Counted from the stretch's first letter, positions 53,568-63,973 are shown. The stretch: DNA of 64,000 nt from Campylobacteraceae bacterium (GCA_013373175.1 JABXII010000024.1:29109-93108); one strand, 5' to 3'. Numbers and translations are program-made. The notes: generated by a model not told the origin, from the letters alone.

Positions 53568-53708
53568 AGATTGTAAAAGAAGTGATTGCTTTTTGTAAGG
53601 TCAAGGCGAAGTTTTAAATTTTTGAGGAGCATACTTAAAGTATGTGACGAATAAATTTAAAACTTCAACGCAGAGATTGCTAAAATAAGATTACTTATTT
53701 TACAATCT
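53568..53708. repeat. Nested palindromic intergenic element (REP/MITE-like)
   Basis: Outer imperfect IR 53568-53586/53690-53708 (17/19), perfect 14-bp IR 53608-53621/53653-53666, central CATACTTAAAGTATG palindrome, flanking GATTGCT direct repeats. Confidence 0.7.
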
Positions 53709-54819
53709 TAGCGAATTCATCGAAGATATATTTCGACTCATGAGGACCCGGACTAGCCTCTGGGTGATGTTGAACAGAGAAAATCTCTTTGTTTTTATAT
53801 TTAACACCCTCAATAGTTCCATCAAATAAGTTCTTATGCGTAATCTCAGCAATTTCTACAATACTATCTGGAACATTATAGTTGTGGTTTTGTGCAGTGA
53901 TTTCTACAACCATTGAATCAGGATTTGCAACTGGGTGGTTACCCCCATGTTGTCCAAATGGTAATTTATATGTGTCATGTCCATGTGCAATAGATAACAT
54001 TTGGTGTCCTAAACAAATAGCAAACATAGGGATATTTGCAGTGATTAGTTTTTGAACTTGTTCTTTTTCTTCTGTTAAAGTAAGTGGATCACCAGGACCA
54101 TTTGATAAGAAGATACCACCAATTTCATTTGCTTCGAATCTTGCAATTAAATCCTCAGCTTTAAATGTAGCTGGAACTACTTCTACTTCAAGACCAGACT
54201 CTACTAATTCATTTAAGATATTTCTTTTTACACCAAAGTCAATTACAACTACTTTTTTATCACTCATTACAGCTTTGTTGTAAGCTTTATTTTCATGGTT
54301 CCATGCACCGTTTTTATGTACATAAGCTTCTTTTGTAGATACTTCTTTAATGTAGTTAACATCTTCAATTCTAGGACTTTGCTCTAATTTAGCTGCTAGT
54401 TCTTCTCTATCAGAGATTTCAGTTGATGCAATCATCATCATAGCACCTTCATCTCTTATTAGTTTAGTTAAGTATCTTGTATCAATTGCAGTGATTCCAA
54501 GAACACCATGTTCTTTTAAGAATGAATCTAAATCACCTTCTGATCTGTAGTTTGAATGTTCATGGTGATAATTTCTAACTAAAACACCTTTACAGTAAGC
54601 TGTTTTACTTTCCATATCATCTGCATTTACACCTACATTTCCAATTTCTGGCATTGTAAACGTAATAAATTGACCAGCATAACTTGGGTCAGAAATAATT
54701 TCTTGATACCCTGTTAATGATGTATTAAATACAATTTCTCCAACTGCTGTACCAGTTGCACCAAATGATTTAGCTTCTAAGAATGTTCCATTTTCTAAAT
54801 AAATCCACACTTTTTGCAT
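53695..54819 (-). CDS. carA: Carbamoyl phosphate synthase small subunit
   Basis: FNTSLTGYQEIISDPSYAGQ; FAICLGHQMLSIA; FSVQHHPEASPGPHES. Confidence 0.97.
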   Translation of the reverse strand: MQKVWIYLENGTFLEAKSFGATGTAVGEIVFNTSLTGYQEIISDPSYAGQFITFTMPEIGNVGVNADDMESKTAYCKGVLVRNYHHEHSNYRSEGDLDSFLKEHGVLGITAIDTRYLTKLIRDEGAMMMIASTEISDREELAAKLEQSPRIEDVNYIKEVSTKEAYVHKNGAWNHENKAYNKAVMSDKKVVVIDFGVKRNILNELVESGLEVEVVPATFKAEDLIARFEANEIGGIFLSNGPGDPLTLTEEKEQVQKLITANIPMFAICLGHQMLSIAHGHDTYKLPFGQHGGNHPVANPDSMVVEITAQNHNYNVPDSIVEIAEITHKNLFDGTIEGVKYKNKEIFSVQHHPEASPGPHESKYIFDEFAKIVK

Positions 54820-55370
54820 TACATTAACCCTCTTTTAATTAGTTCTTCTTCGTATAATCTATGATAAACAATATCATACTCGTCAGTTCCTGGAATAAGC
54901 TTTCTTTTGTAATGTTTTATCTTTTCCATTACAGCATCGTCTGCTTTTTCAAACCCTTTTAAAAACTCATCAATAGATGAAAATATTACGTTCTTAACTT
55001 GATTATCTGTACAAGTATAATGAATGTAATCCTCTTCCCATAAATAGTCTAATACTTTGTGAGCAATATCAGAAAATCTATCTTCATTGTTTAATATTAC
55101 ACCAAAGTCATTAGCTAATCTTTTTTTAGTCAACCAAAATAGTTGTCTTCTATCTGCATTTAAGAACTCAATTTCATCTTCTTGTTCATCTAATAATTCA
55201 TGAACTTTTTCATCTAACTCATGTTCTTGTTCAATATCAGCATCTAAGATTTTTTCAATCTCTGCGCTGATTTCGTCTTTTGTTTTTCTAATCTCTACAA
55301 AATCGCAATTTACTAAATCTCTTGAGATTCTTCTAGAAATATATGGTGTATGATGTAATTTCATTCTCAT
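54819..55370 (-). CDS. DUF507-family protein
   Basis: Acidic 183 aa ORF coupled to carA; MRMKLHHTPYISRRISRDL start typical of the family. Confidence 0.75.
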   Translation of the reverse strand: MRMKLHHTPYISRRISRDLVNCDFVEIRKTKDEISAEIEKILDADIEQEHELDEKVHELLDEQEDEIEFLNADRRQLFWLTKKRLANDFGVILNNEDRFSDIAHKVLDYLWEEDYIHYTCTDNQVKNVIFSSIDEFLKGFEKADDAVMEKIKHYKRKLIPGTDEYDIVYHRLYEEELIKRGLM

Positions 55371-55374
55371 AGGG

Positions 55375-56631
<1,257 letters not shown>

Positions 56632-57477
56632 CTAATCCTCTAAAATTTTTAATAAACTATCTGTATAAAGTGCGAATCCTAATGAAGAAATTCCATCAGA
56701 ACTATATTTACCACCTTTACTAATTACAAAATTATCTTGAATTACTCTAAAATATACATCATCATAGTACTTTAAACTTCCATGATAAAGTGGAGCAACA
56801 ACTAAATTTTTATATTCAACACTGTTTGCTGTTTCTAAAAGTTTTTCAAGTTCTGCTTTTATCACCTCTGGTGAAATTTTTATAGCTTTTTCTAAATCTT
56901 TGATATCTTTTACTTTAATAAGTGAATTTAACCAAGCATGGTCTATTTCAAATAGTTTTGCGATTTCACCATTCTTAAAGTAGTCAATATCAATATCAAA
57001 CTCTTTTGAAATAAGTTTTGGAATATTGATATTTGACAGTTGTAAAACTGGATTAATATCTAACTCATTTAAAATATTTCCAGTAATATTTACTAAATCA
57101 ATAATATTGTCATGGTCTATCCACTCACAACCAATTTGATAATCCTCTGTTGAAGGATACGAAAATATTGGTTGTACATAAAACCACTTTTTATGTGAAG
57201 TTGCTCTTCCAAGTCTTTTTGTAATAATTCTTACAACATCAAGTGTTGAATCAGCTCTTAATGAAACTTGTTCATTTGCTTCATCTGAAAACTTGATAAG
57301 CTTTCTATCATTCTCAATTGCTTGGTGCTGAGAGTAAGAAAAGTTAGGTGTGATTATCTCTTCAAAACCTTTTTCATCAAGAATTTCACATACTCTATTT
57401 TCTAGATTTCTCTTAGCTTTAGCTAATTTTCCAAAATATAGTCTTGAGCCCTTTGGTATTTCGTGTTCAAAAACCAT
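56632..57477 (-). CDS. ATP phosphoribosyltransferase regulatory subunit-like (HisZ-like class II synthetase fold)
   Basis: HisRS-paralog features: FEEIITPNFSYSQHQAIE, VSLRADSTLDVVRIITKRLG. Confidence 0.7.
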   Translation of the reverse strand: MVFEHEIPKGSRLYFGKLAKAKRNLENRVCEILDEKGFEEIITPNFSYSQHQAIENDRKLIKFSDEANEQVSLRADSTLDVVRIITKRLGRATSHKKWFYVQPIFSYPSTEDYQIGCEWIDHDNIIDLVNITGNILNELDINPVLQLSNINIPKLISKEFDIDIDYFKNGEIAKLFEIDHAWLNSLIKVKDIKDLEKAIKISPEVIKAELEKLLETANSVEYKNLVVAPLYHGSLKYYDDVYFRVIQDNFVISKGGKYSSDGISSLGFALYTDSLLKILED

Positions 57478-57482
57478 GATTA

Positions 57483-58592
57483 CTAATTTCCTTTAAACAT
57501 CTCTTGAGAAAATACTTTTGAAGCAGTTCCATCAAAATCTCTAATATTTAATTCATCCATTGCTAATTCAATTGCATTTACTACCCAAGTAGCTTCAAAA
57601 TCTTCAACCAATCCCATGTGATTTATTCTGTAGATTAATTTTTTGATGTGGTCTTGTCCACCAGCAATATTAACATTGTACTTTGTTTTTAAAATATTTC
57701 TTATTTCAGGTGCATTTTCTGTATAAATAGTTGTCATTGCATTTGCAGGAGATGAAGGGTAAATTTCACATCCAATAGCTTTTAAAGCTTCTCTTGTAGC
57801 TTTTGCTCTTAATGCTGTTTTTTCATATAATGCATCAAATCCACCATTGTTTTTAATATGTGCTAAAATCTCTTTTAGTCCAATAATTAAAGTTGTTGCA
57901 GCAGTCCAAGCTGTAGTGTTTGTTCTTTGTTTTTTAATCTCAGTTGCTAAATTAAAATAGAAACCTTTTGCATTTTCTTCAATTTTTGCAACGGCATCAT
58001 TTGATAAACCAATAATCGCAAGTCCAGGAGGAAGCATAAGTGCTTTTTGACTTCCTGTAATTACAGCATCTAAGTTTGTAGTATCAATCTTCTCAACACC
58101 AATAGCAGTAATTCCATCAGCTACAATTGTAATGTCTTTATTTAATTTTTTAACTTCTTTTGCAAGCTCTTCAACAGGATGTCTTAATCCCCCTGCACTT
58201 TCGCATAGTTGAATAAATATTGCATCAATTTCACTATCATTTTTAACTGCTTCTAAAATAGCATCTACACTTACTGGTGTATTCCATTCGTTTTTAATTT
58301 CAGTATATTCGATGTTAAAAGCTTTACAAATTTTTCCAAATCTTTCACCGAATTTTCCTGAATTTACAGTTAACGCTTTTTTCTTTGTTAGATTAGTAAC
58401 ACAAGCTTCCATCGCACCTGAGCCACTAGATGCAAGCATTACAACTTCATCCATTCCATATAATTCAAATAATAATTCTCTTGTCTCTTCAAATATTTTT
58501 TCAAATTCTGGTGTTCTATGGTGAATAGTAACATCTGCCATAGCTTTTCTTACAAATTCTGGTACAGGCGTTGGTCCTGGCGTTAGTAACAT
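57483..58592 (-). CDS. Class V aminotransferase (alanine-glyoxylate / serine-pyruvate type)
   Basis: MLLTPGPTPVPEFVRKAM; SGSGAMEACVTN; DAVITGSQKALMLPPGLA. Confidence 0.88.
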   Translation of the reverse strand: MLLTPGPTPVPEFVRKAMADVTIHHRTPEFEKIFEETRELLFELYGMDEVVMLASSGSGAMEACVTNLTKKKALTVNSGKFGERFGKICKAFNIEYTEIKNEWNTPVSVDAILEAVKNDSEIDAIFIQLCESAGGLRHPVEELAKEVKKLNKDITIVADGITAIGVEKIDTTNLDAVITGSQKALMLPPGLAIIGLSNDAVAKIEENAKGFYFNLATEIKKQRTNTTAWTAATTLIIGLKEILAHIKNNGGFDALYEKTALRAKATREALKAIGCEIYPSSPANAMTTIYTENAPEIRNILKTKYNVNIAGGQDHIKKLIYRINHMGLVEDFEATWVVNAIELAMDELNIRDFDGTASKVFSQEMFKGN

Positions 58593-58701
58593 ATAATTTC
58601 CTTATAAGCTTTTAGTAAAACTCGATATTATATCCAAGTGTTTATAATTAATTGGTTAAACAAAAAAAATAAAATTTTAAGGTAAATTTTAGTTATAACA
58701 C

Positions 58702-58730
58702 TTGACATTATTGTCTTAAATGTGTAGAAT
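58702..58730 (+). promoter_or_regulatory. Sigma70-type promoter of the histone-like gene
   Basis: TTGACA (58702-58707), 17-nt spacer, TAGAAT (58725-58730). Confidence 0.75.
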
Positions 58731-58795
58731 ACCTATATTATATTACTATTTACAATAAGTAATAGATAATATCACAATTAAAAAAAGGACGAAAA

Positions 58796-58984
58796 ATGGC
58801 AAAAGAGTTAAAAGAAAAAAAAGTTGCTAAAATAGCTAAAAAAGCAGCAAAGAAAGTTGCAAATAAGAAAAAAGACGTAAAAAAAGTTGCAAAGAAAGTT
58901 ACTAAAAAAGTTTTAAAACTTAAACCAACTAAAGTTAAAAAAGCAAAGAAAGCAGCTAAAAAAGAAGCTAAAAAAGCTGCATAA
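58796..58984 (+). CDS. Lys/Ala-rich histone H1-like small basic protein
   Basis: 62 aa composed mainly of K, A, V repeats; own promoter and terminator. Confidence 0.75.
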   Translation: MAKELKEKKVAKIAKKAAKKVANKKKDVKKVAKKVTKKVLKLKPTKVKKAKKAAKKEAKKAA

Positions 58985-59004
58985 TAATACTTAATTATTA
59001 TTTC

Positions 59005-59034
59005 AAAAGGCAGTTTAATAGCTGCCTTTTTTTA
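59005..59034 (+). terminator. Intrinsic terminator after histone-like gene
   Basis: AAAAGGCAG-TTTAATAG-CTGCCTTTTTTT. Confidence 0.85.
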
Positions 59035-59086
59035 TGTACCTTTACTATAATTATTAAATCAAAACTCAATAAAAAGAATTATTATC

Positions 59087-59710
59087 ATGGAATTAAATGT
59101 TTGGTTAACACTATTACTTGCAACAATTGCTATTTCAGTTTCACCTGGAGCGGGAGCTGTTGTATCAATGAATTATGGAATAAAGTATGGATTAAAAAAA
59201 TCATATGCTGCGATATTTGGTTTGCAAGCTGGATTACTTATACAAACTTTTATTGTAGTAATTGGACTTGGAGCATTAATCGCAAAATCTGTAATGCTTT
59301 TTAATATAATTAAATGGATAGGAGTTATTTATCTTATTTATTTAGGTCTTAGTAAAATATTTGAAAAAGTTGAAACAATTGATGAAGAAGAACATATAAA
59401 AGCATATAGTGCAAAAAAAGCATTTATTAGTGCAACTTTAATAAACCTAACTAACCCTAAAGCAACTGTATTTTTAGTTGCATTTATTCCTCAGTTTCTA
59501 AATCCTGAGTATTCATTATGGCTTCAATTTGGAATAATCTCAGTTACTTTTTGTGTAATTGATATTTTTGTTATGACAGGATATGCATCTATGGCATCTA
59601 AGTTAAAATTCTTAATTAAAGATGTAAAAGCAATGAAGATTCAAAACAGAATCACAGGTAGTTTTTTAATCTTAGCAGCAATACTTATGAGTACAACTAA
59701 AAGAGCTTAA
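59087..59710 (+). CDS. LysE-family exporter
   Basis: SVSPGAGAVVSMNYGIKYGLKKSYAAIFGLQ; NLTNPKATVFLVAFIPQFL. Confidence 0.88.
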   Translation: MELNVWLTLLLATIAISVSPGAGAVVSMNYGIKYGLKKSYAAIFGLQAGLLIQTFIVVIGLGALIAKSVMLFNIIKWIGVIYLIYLGLSKIFEKVETIDEEEHIKAYSAKKAFISATLINLTNPKATVFLVAFIPQFLNPEYSLWLQFGIISVTFCVIDIFVMTGYASMASKLKFLIKDVKAMKIQNRITGSFLILAAILMSTTKRA

Positions 59711-59763
59711 TAAATTTATAAATTTTGCTAGAGACCTATTTATGGCCTCTTAAATGGTATTTT

Positions 59764-59827
59764 AATACTAGTTAGTAGTATTTTAGCAAAACAACACTTG
59801 ACAAGTAATACTAGTTAGTACTATAAT
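59764..59827 (+). promoter_or_regulatory. marR promoter with two operator palindromes
   Basis: TACTAGTTAGTA at 59766-59777 and 59809-59820; TTGACA 59798-59803 and TATAAT 59822-59827 with the second site inside the spacer. Confidence 0.75.
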
Positions 59828-59848
59828 TTTATCTGAGGAGTTAAATAT

Positions 59849-60301
59849 ATGAATACTAAATCACTTATAAGTTATGGAAAAAGAACAGATAAATCTATGA
59901 AAACTATTATTAGAATAGAAAGAATTAGGTCAAAATTTCATAATAGATTAGTGAATTATTTAAATGAATTTAACTTAACCTTCAATCAATTCAAAGTATT
60001 AGAAGTACTTTATCACAGAGGTGATTTAAATATTGGTTCAATTACTAAACTTACAATGAGTACCCCTGGAAATATAACAGTTGTAGTAAAAAATCTAAAA
60101 AGAGATGGTTGGATTACAACTATTTCTGACCCAGAAGATAAAAGAGCTTCAATTTTAACTATTACTCAAAAGGGTATGGAAGTAATTGAAAAAGTATTTC
60201 CAAGTCATGCAAAAAACTTGAAAAAATCACTTGAGGTTTTAAGTGATGAAGAGCTTGACACTTTATACGAACTTTTAAATAAAGTCTATAAAGCAAATTA
60301 A
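59849..60301 (+). CDS. MarR-family transcriptional regulator
   Basis: Winged-helix: LTFNQFKVLEVLYHRGDLNIGSITKLTMSTPGNITVVVKNLKRDGWITTISDPEDKRASILTITQKG. Confidence 0.92.
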   Translation: MNTKSLISYGKRTDKSMKTIIRIERIRSKFHNRLVNYLNEFNLTFNQFKVLEVLYHRGDLNIGSITKLTMSTPGNITVVVKNLKRDGWITTISDPEDKRASILTITQKGMEVIEKVFPSHAKNLKKSLEVLSDEELDTLYELLNKVYKAN

Positions 60302-60306
60302 AAAAT

Positions 60307-60336
60307 TTTACATTTATATTACTAATTAGTAATATA
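60307..60336 (+). promoter_or_regulatory. Operator/promoter upstream of the yceI-like gene
   Basis: 22-bp perfect palindrome TATATTACTAATTAGTAATATA (60315-60336); TTTACA (60307-60312) 17 nt upstream of TAATAT (60330-60335). Confidence 0.7.
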
Positions 60337-60355
60337 TTAAACATAAGGAAAATAA

Positions 60356-60925
60356 ATGACAAAATTAGTAAAACTAGGATTAGCTTCAGTTTTAACAGCA
60401 AGTGCACTATTTGGTGGAACATATAATGTGGATAAAAGTCACTCAACTGTTGGTTTTAAAGTAAAACATATGATGATTTCATCTGTTAGAGGAACTTTTG
60501 ATAACTTCAGCGGTTCTTTTGAATATGATGAGAAGACAAAAACTTTAAAATCATTAAATGGTACAGTAGATGTTAAGTCAGTGAATACTGCAAATGAAAA
60601 AAGAGATAAACACTTAAAAGAATCAGACTTTTTTGCAGCAGATAAATACCCACAAATTGTTTTTAAACTTGATAAAGTAGAAGATGATAAAGCCTATGGA
60701 AAACTGACTATGAGAGGTGTAACTAAAGATGTTGTTTTAGATGTTGAAGTAAATGGAACAATAAAAGACCCTTGGGGAAATGTAAGAACTGGATTAGTTT
60801 TAGAAGGTAAAATTAATAGAATGGATTATGGAATTAAATATAATTCTGTATTAGAAGCAGGTGGAGTTGCAGTTGGCGAAAAAGTAAAACTAATTGTTGA
60901 ATTAGAAGGAATCTTAGAAAAATAA
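60356..60925 (+). CDS. YceI-family secreted protein
   Basis: Signal peptide; TYNVDKSHSTVGFKVKHMMISSVRGTFDNFSG. Confidence 0.92.
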   Translation: MTKLVKLGLASVLTASALFGGTYNVDKSHSTVGFKVKHMMISSVRGTFDNFSGSFEYDEKTKTLKSLNGTVDVKSVNTANEKRDKHLKESDFFAADKYPQIVFKLDKVEDDKAYGKLTMRGVTKDVVLDVEVNGTIKDPWGNVRTGLVLEGKINRMDYGIKYNSVLEAGGVAVGEKVKLIVELEGILEK

Positions 60926-60944
60926 GTATAAGAAAGGATAAAAA

Positions 60945-61439
60945 ATGATTTTAATATTTGTTGCAAGTTTAAATGAAAATATGAAACTAGCCCAAAAGGT
61001 TAAAGAACAACTACAAGAGAATGGTAAAGAAAGTGAAATTATCAATCTAGTTGAACTAAACCTTCCTATGTATGATAGTCAAAAAGAAGAAAGAGATGGA
61101 ATTCCAAAAGAGATTGTTCCTATTATTGAAAAGATGAAAAATTGTAATAGCTATGTTTTTATTTCTCCTGAGTATAACTTTTCACTTCCTCCTGTGTTAG
61201 TGAATTTTGTTGCTTGGATTTCAAGAGTAGGAGATGATTTTAGAGAATTATTCTCTATGAAAAAAGTTCAACTAGCAACACACAGTGGGAGTTTTGGTAG
61301 TAATGTTACAACTTGCATGAGAAGCCAATTTACAAAATTAGGGGCAGTTGTAATGCCAAGAGAGATTATCACAACATACCAAAATAGTCTAAATGAAGAG
61401 AGTTCAAAGAAAATTATTTCTACTTTTGCATCTTTTTAA
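60945..61439 (+). CDS. NADPH-dependent FMN reductase-family protein
   Basis: Flavodoxin-like: LPMYDSQKEERDGIPKEI; YVFISPEYNFSLPPVLVNFVAWISR. Confidence 0.85.
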   Translation: MILIFVASLNENMKLAQKVKEQLQENGKESEIINLVELNLPMYDSQKEERDGIPKEIVPIIEKMKNCNSYVFISPEYNFSLPPVLVNFVAWISRVGDDFRELFSMKKVQLATHSGSFGSNVTTCMRSQFTKLGAVVMPREIITTYQNSLNEESSKKIISTFASF

Positions 61440-61450
61440 AAGAGATTAAA

Positions 61451-62221
61451 ATGTTTCCTTCATTATTCATTTCACACGGTGCTCCAAATATTATCATTCA
61501 TGATTCTCTTAGTAAAGCAAATATAAAAAGCTTTGCTAAGAGTTTAAAGAAACCTAAATATATAATCATTTTTTCTGCACACTACGTAACAAATGATTTA
61601 AAAATCATAAACTATGAAAACAATGATTTATTATATGACTTTTATGGTTTTGAAAAAGAGTTATATGAGTATGAATATGAAATAAAAAGTGATAAAAACC
61701 TTAGCCATAAAATAATGGACTATCTAAATGAAAATGACATTGATATCTCTATAGATAAAACAAGACTTAACTATGACCATGGCGTATGGAGTTGTCTTTC
61801 TATGATGTATGAAAAGCTTGATATTCCAGTTATTCAGTTATCTATTCCTTTTTCATATTCTAAAGAACAACTTATTAATTTAGGTGAAAAATTAGCAATA
61901 TTTAAAGAAGAAGCACTACTTATTGGAAGTGGAGGAATAACACATAATCTTTCAGATATGCAATTAAGTAGTACAGTTAAACCCTATGTCTATAATTTCA
62001 ATAATGAAATAACAAATATAATAAACAGTGGTAACCAAGAAAGGTTACTAGAAATAAAAGAATCTATTAATTATAAAAAGAATCATCCTAGTGATGAACA
62101 CTTCTTACCTCTTTTTATTATATTTGGAAGTGCAAAAAATAAAAAAGGCATCTCTTTTAATAGTGAGTTTATGTACTCAACTATTTCAATGGAGTGTTTT
62201 GCCTTTGATTTAAAGGAGTAA
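61451..62221 (+). CDS. Class III extradiol dioxygenase (DODA/YgiD-like)
   Basis: LFISHGAPNIIIHDS; YDHGVWSCLSMMY; LIGSGGITHNLSDM. Confidence 0.85.
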   Translation: MFPSLFISHGAPNIIIHDSLSKANIKSFAKSLKKPKYIIIFSAHYVTNDLKIINYENNDLLYDFYGFEKELYEYEYEIKSDKNLSHKIMDYLNENDIDISIDKTRLNYDHGVWSCLSMMYEKLDIPVIQLSIPFSYSKEQLINLGEKLAIFKEEALLIGSGGITHNLSDMQLSSTVKPYVYNFNNEITNIINSGNQERLLEIKESINYKKNHPSDEHFLPLFIIFGSAKNKKGISFNSEFMYSTISMECFAFDLKE

Positions 62222-62223
62222 TT

Positions 62224-62928
62224 ATGATAAAAAAATTAAATAAAGAGAACATGGGCACATCAAATCTTGGATGGCTTGAATCAAGATTTCACTTCTCATT
62301 TGCTGAATACAGAAATCCAAATAATATTAACTTTGGAGTATTAAGAGTTTTAAATGATGATATTATCCATCCAAAAAGTGGTTTTGATACACATCCCCAT
62401 CAAAATATGGAAATCATCTCATACGTAATTGAAGGAGAGATTACCCACAAAGACTCAATGGGTAATGAAGAGACTTTAAAACGTGGTGAAGTTCAATATT
62501 TAAGTGCAGGAGATGGTATCTATCATAGTGAACATAACCTACATGAAAGTAAAGACTTAAGACTACTACAAATTTGGATTATACCTCCTACAAGTGGTCT
62601 TCCTAGACTTTATGGTTCACAAAGGTTTACAAATGAGCAAAGAGAAAACAAACTTTTAAATATAGTCTCTTCAAAAGAAGGAGAGGCTCCTATAAAAATT
62701 CACCAAGATGTAAACTTTTATGTAAGTGAATTAGAAAAAGGAAAATCTTTAGATTTTGAGATAAATGAAAATAGACAAATTTATTTTACTCAGATTGAAG
62801 GAACTTCATTAATAAATGGTATTGAGATAAATGGAGGTGATGCAATGGAAATTACTAAAGAAAAGAGTTTAACTATTGAAGCAAATACAGACTCTCACTT
62901 CTTATTTATTGAAATGCAAGAAGCATAA
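62224..62928 (+). CDS. Pirin-family protein
   Basis: GFDTHPHQNMEIISYVIEGEITHKDSMGN; RGEVQYLSAGDGIYHSEHN. Confidence 0.93.
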   Translation: MIKKLNKENMGTSNLGWLESRFHFSFAEYRNPNNINFGVLRVLNDDIIHPKSGFDTHPHQNMEIISYVIEGEITHKDSMGNEETLKRGEVQYLSAGDGIYHSEHNLHESKDLRLLQIWIIPPTSGLPRLYGSQRFTNEQRENKLLNIVSSKEGEAPIKIHQDVNFYVSELEKGKSLDFEINENRQIYFTQIEGTSLINGIEINGGDAMEITKEKSLTIEANTDSHFLFIEMQEA

Positions 62929-62958
62929 AAAAAGGCAAGTTTTTACACTTGCCTTTTT
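62929..62958. terminator. Bidirectional terminator between the pirin gene and purM
   Basis: AAAAAGGCAAG-TTTTTACA-CTTGCCTTTTT. Confidence 0.85.
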
Positions 62959-62977
62959 AGTTTTAGAATAAAAAAGA

Positions 62978-63973
62978 TTAGATATATTCTACTTCTTTTT
63001 CTCCAGCTTTAATTTCACCAATAACATAACCATCAGTATTTTCTAATACAGAATCTACATTTGAAGGATTTACAACAAGAACCATACCAACACCCATATT
63101 AAATGTTCTGTACATCTCTTCTTGTTCTACGAATTGTCCCATATAATCAAAGATTGGTAATACTTGGATTTTACTTCTATCGACAACTGCTTTTAAGTTG
63201 TCAGGAAGTACTCTTGGTAAGTTTTCAGTAATACCACCACCTGTAATATGTGCTAAGGCATTGATTTTATCTTTATTAGCTTTGAACTCTTTTACATAAA
63301 TTCTTGTTGGCTCTAATAAAACATCTTTTAAAATTTTACCGTCAAATTCATCTTCTAAAGTCATTCCAAGTTTTTCTAAAAGAAGTTTTCTAACAAGAGA
63401 GAATCCATTTGAGTGAACACCTGAAGAAGGAAGTGCGATTAAAACATCACCCTCTTCTATTTTTTCAATTCTATTTAACTCTTCTTTTTCTGCAATACCT
63501 ACACAAAAACCTGCTAAATCAAAATCACCTTCTTTGTACATACCAGGCATTTCAGCAGTTTCACCGCCTACTAATGCACATTCAGATCTAATACAACCTT
63601 CTGCAATACCTTTTACAACATCTGTTGCTGCATCAACTTCTAACTTTGCAGTTGCATAGTAATCTAGGAAAAATAATGGCTCTCCAAAATTACAAAGTAA
63701 GTCATTTGTACACATTGCAACTAAGTCAATTCCTACTGTATCAAATTTTTTTGAGTCAATCGCTAGTTTAAGTTTTGTACCTACCCCATCAGTTCCTGAT
63801 AATAAAACTGGGTTTTTATAACCTGTTGGTAATTCAAATGCACCTGCAAATGAACCAATTCCTCCAAGTACTCCTGGGATTAAAGTAGATTTAACATGTG
63901 GTTTAATATTTTCTACAAACTGATTTCCAGCATCAATATCTACACCAGCATCTTTATAACTTACTGTTGACAT
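62978..63973 (-). CDS. purM: Phosphoribosylformylglycinamidine cyclo-ligase
   Basis: SYKDAGVDIDAGNQFVENIKPHVKST; GTDGVGTKLKLA; HITGGGITENLPRVLP. Confidence 0.97.
   Translation of the reverse strand: MSTVSYKDAGVDIDAGNQFVENIKPHVKSTLIPGVLGGIGSFAGAFELPTGYKNPVLLSGTDGVGTKLKLAIDSKKFDTVGIDLVAMCTNDLLCNFGEPLFFLDYYATAKLEVDAATDVVKGIAEGCIRSECALVGGETAEMPGMYKEGDFDLAGFCVGIAEKEELNRIEKIEEGDVLIALPSSGVHSNGFSLVRKLLLEKLGMTLEDEFDGKILKDVLLEPTRIYVKEFKANKDKINALAHITGGGITENLPRVLPDNLKAVVDRSKIQVLPIFDYMGQFVEQEEMYRTFNMGVGMVLVVNPSNVDSVLENTDGYVIGEIKAGEKEVEYI

Noticed and set aside
53681-53702. TAAAATAAG-ATTA-CTTATTTTA as a simple carA terminator fully explaining the pgpA-carA gap
   Set aside because: A hairpin is present at the carA stop, but it does not explain the larger nested palindrome at 53591-53674, so it was not taken as the sole explanation.
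59101-59304. 67-aa ORF in another frame of the LysE gene
   Set aside because: Out-of-frame Trp/Cys/Asn-rich shadow within a supported gene.
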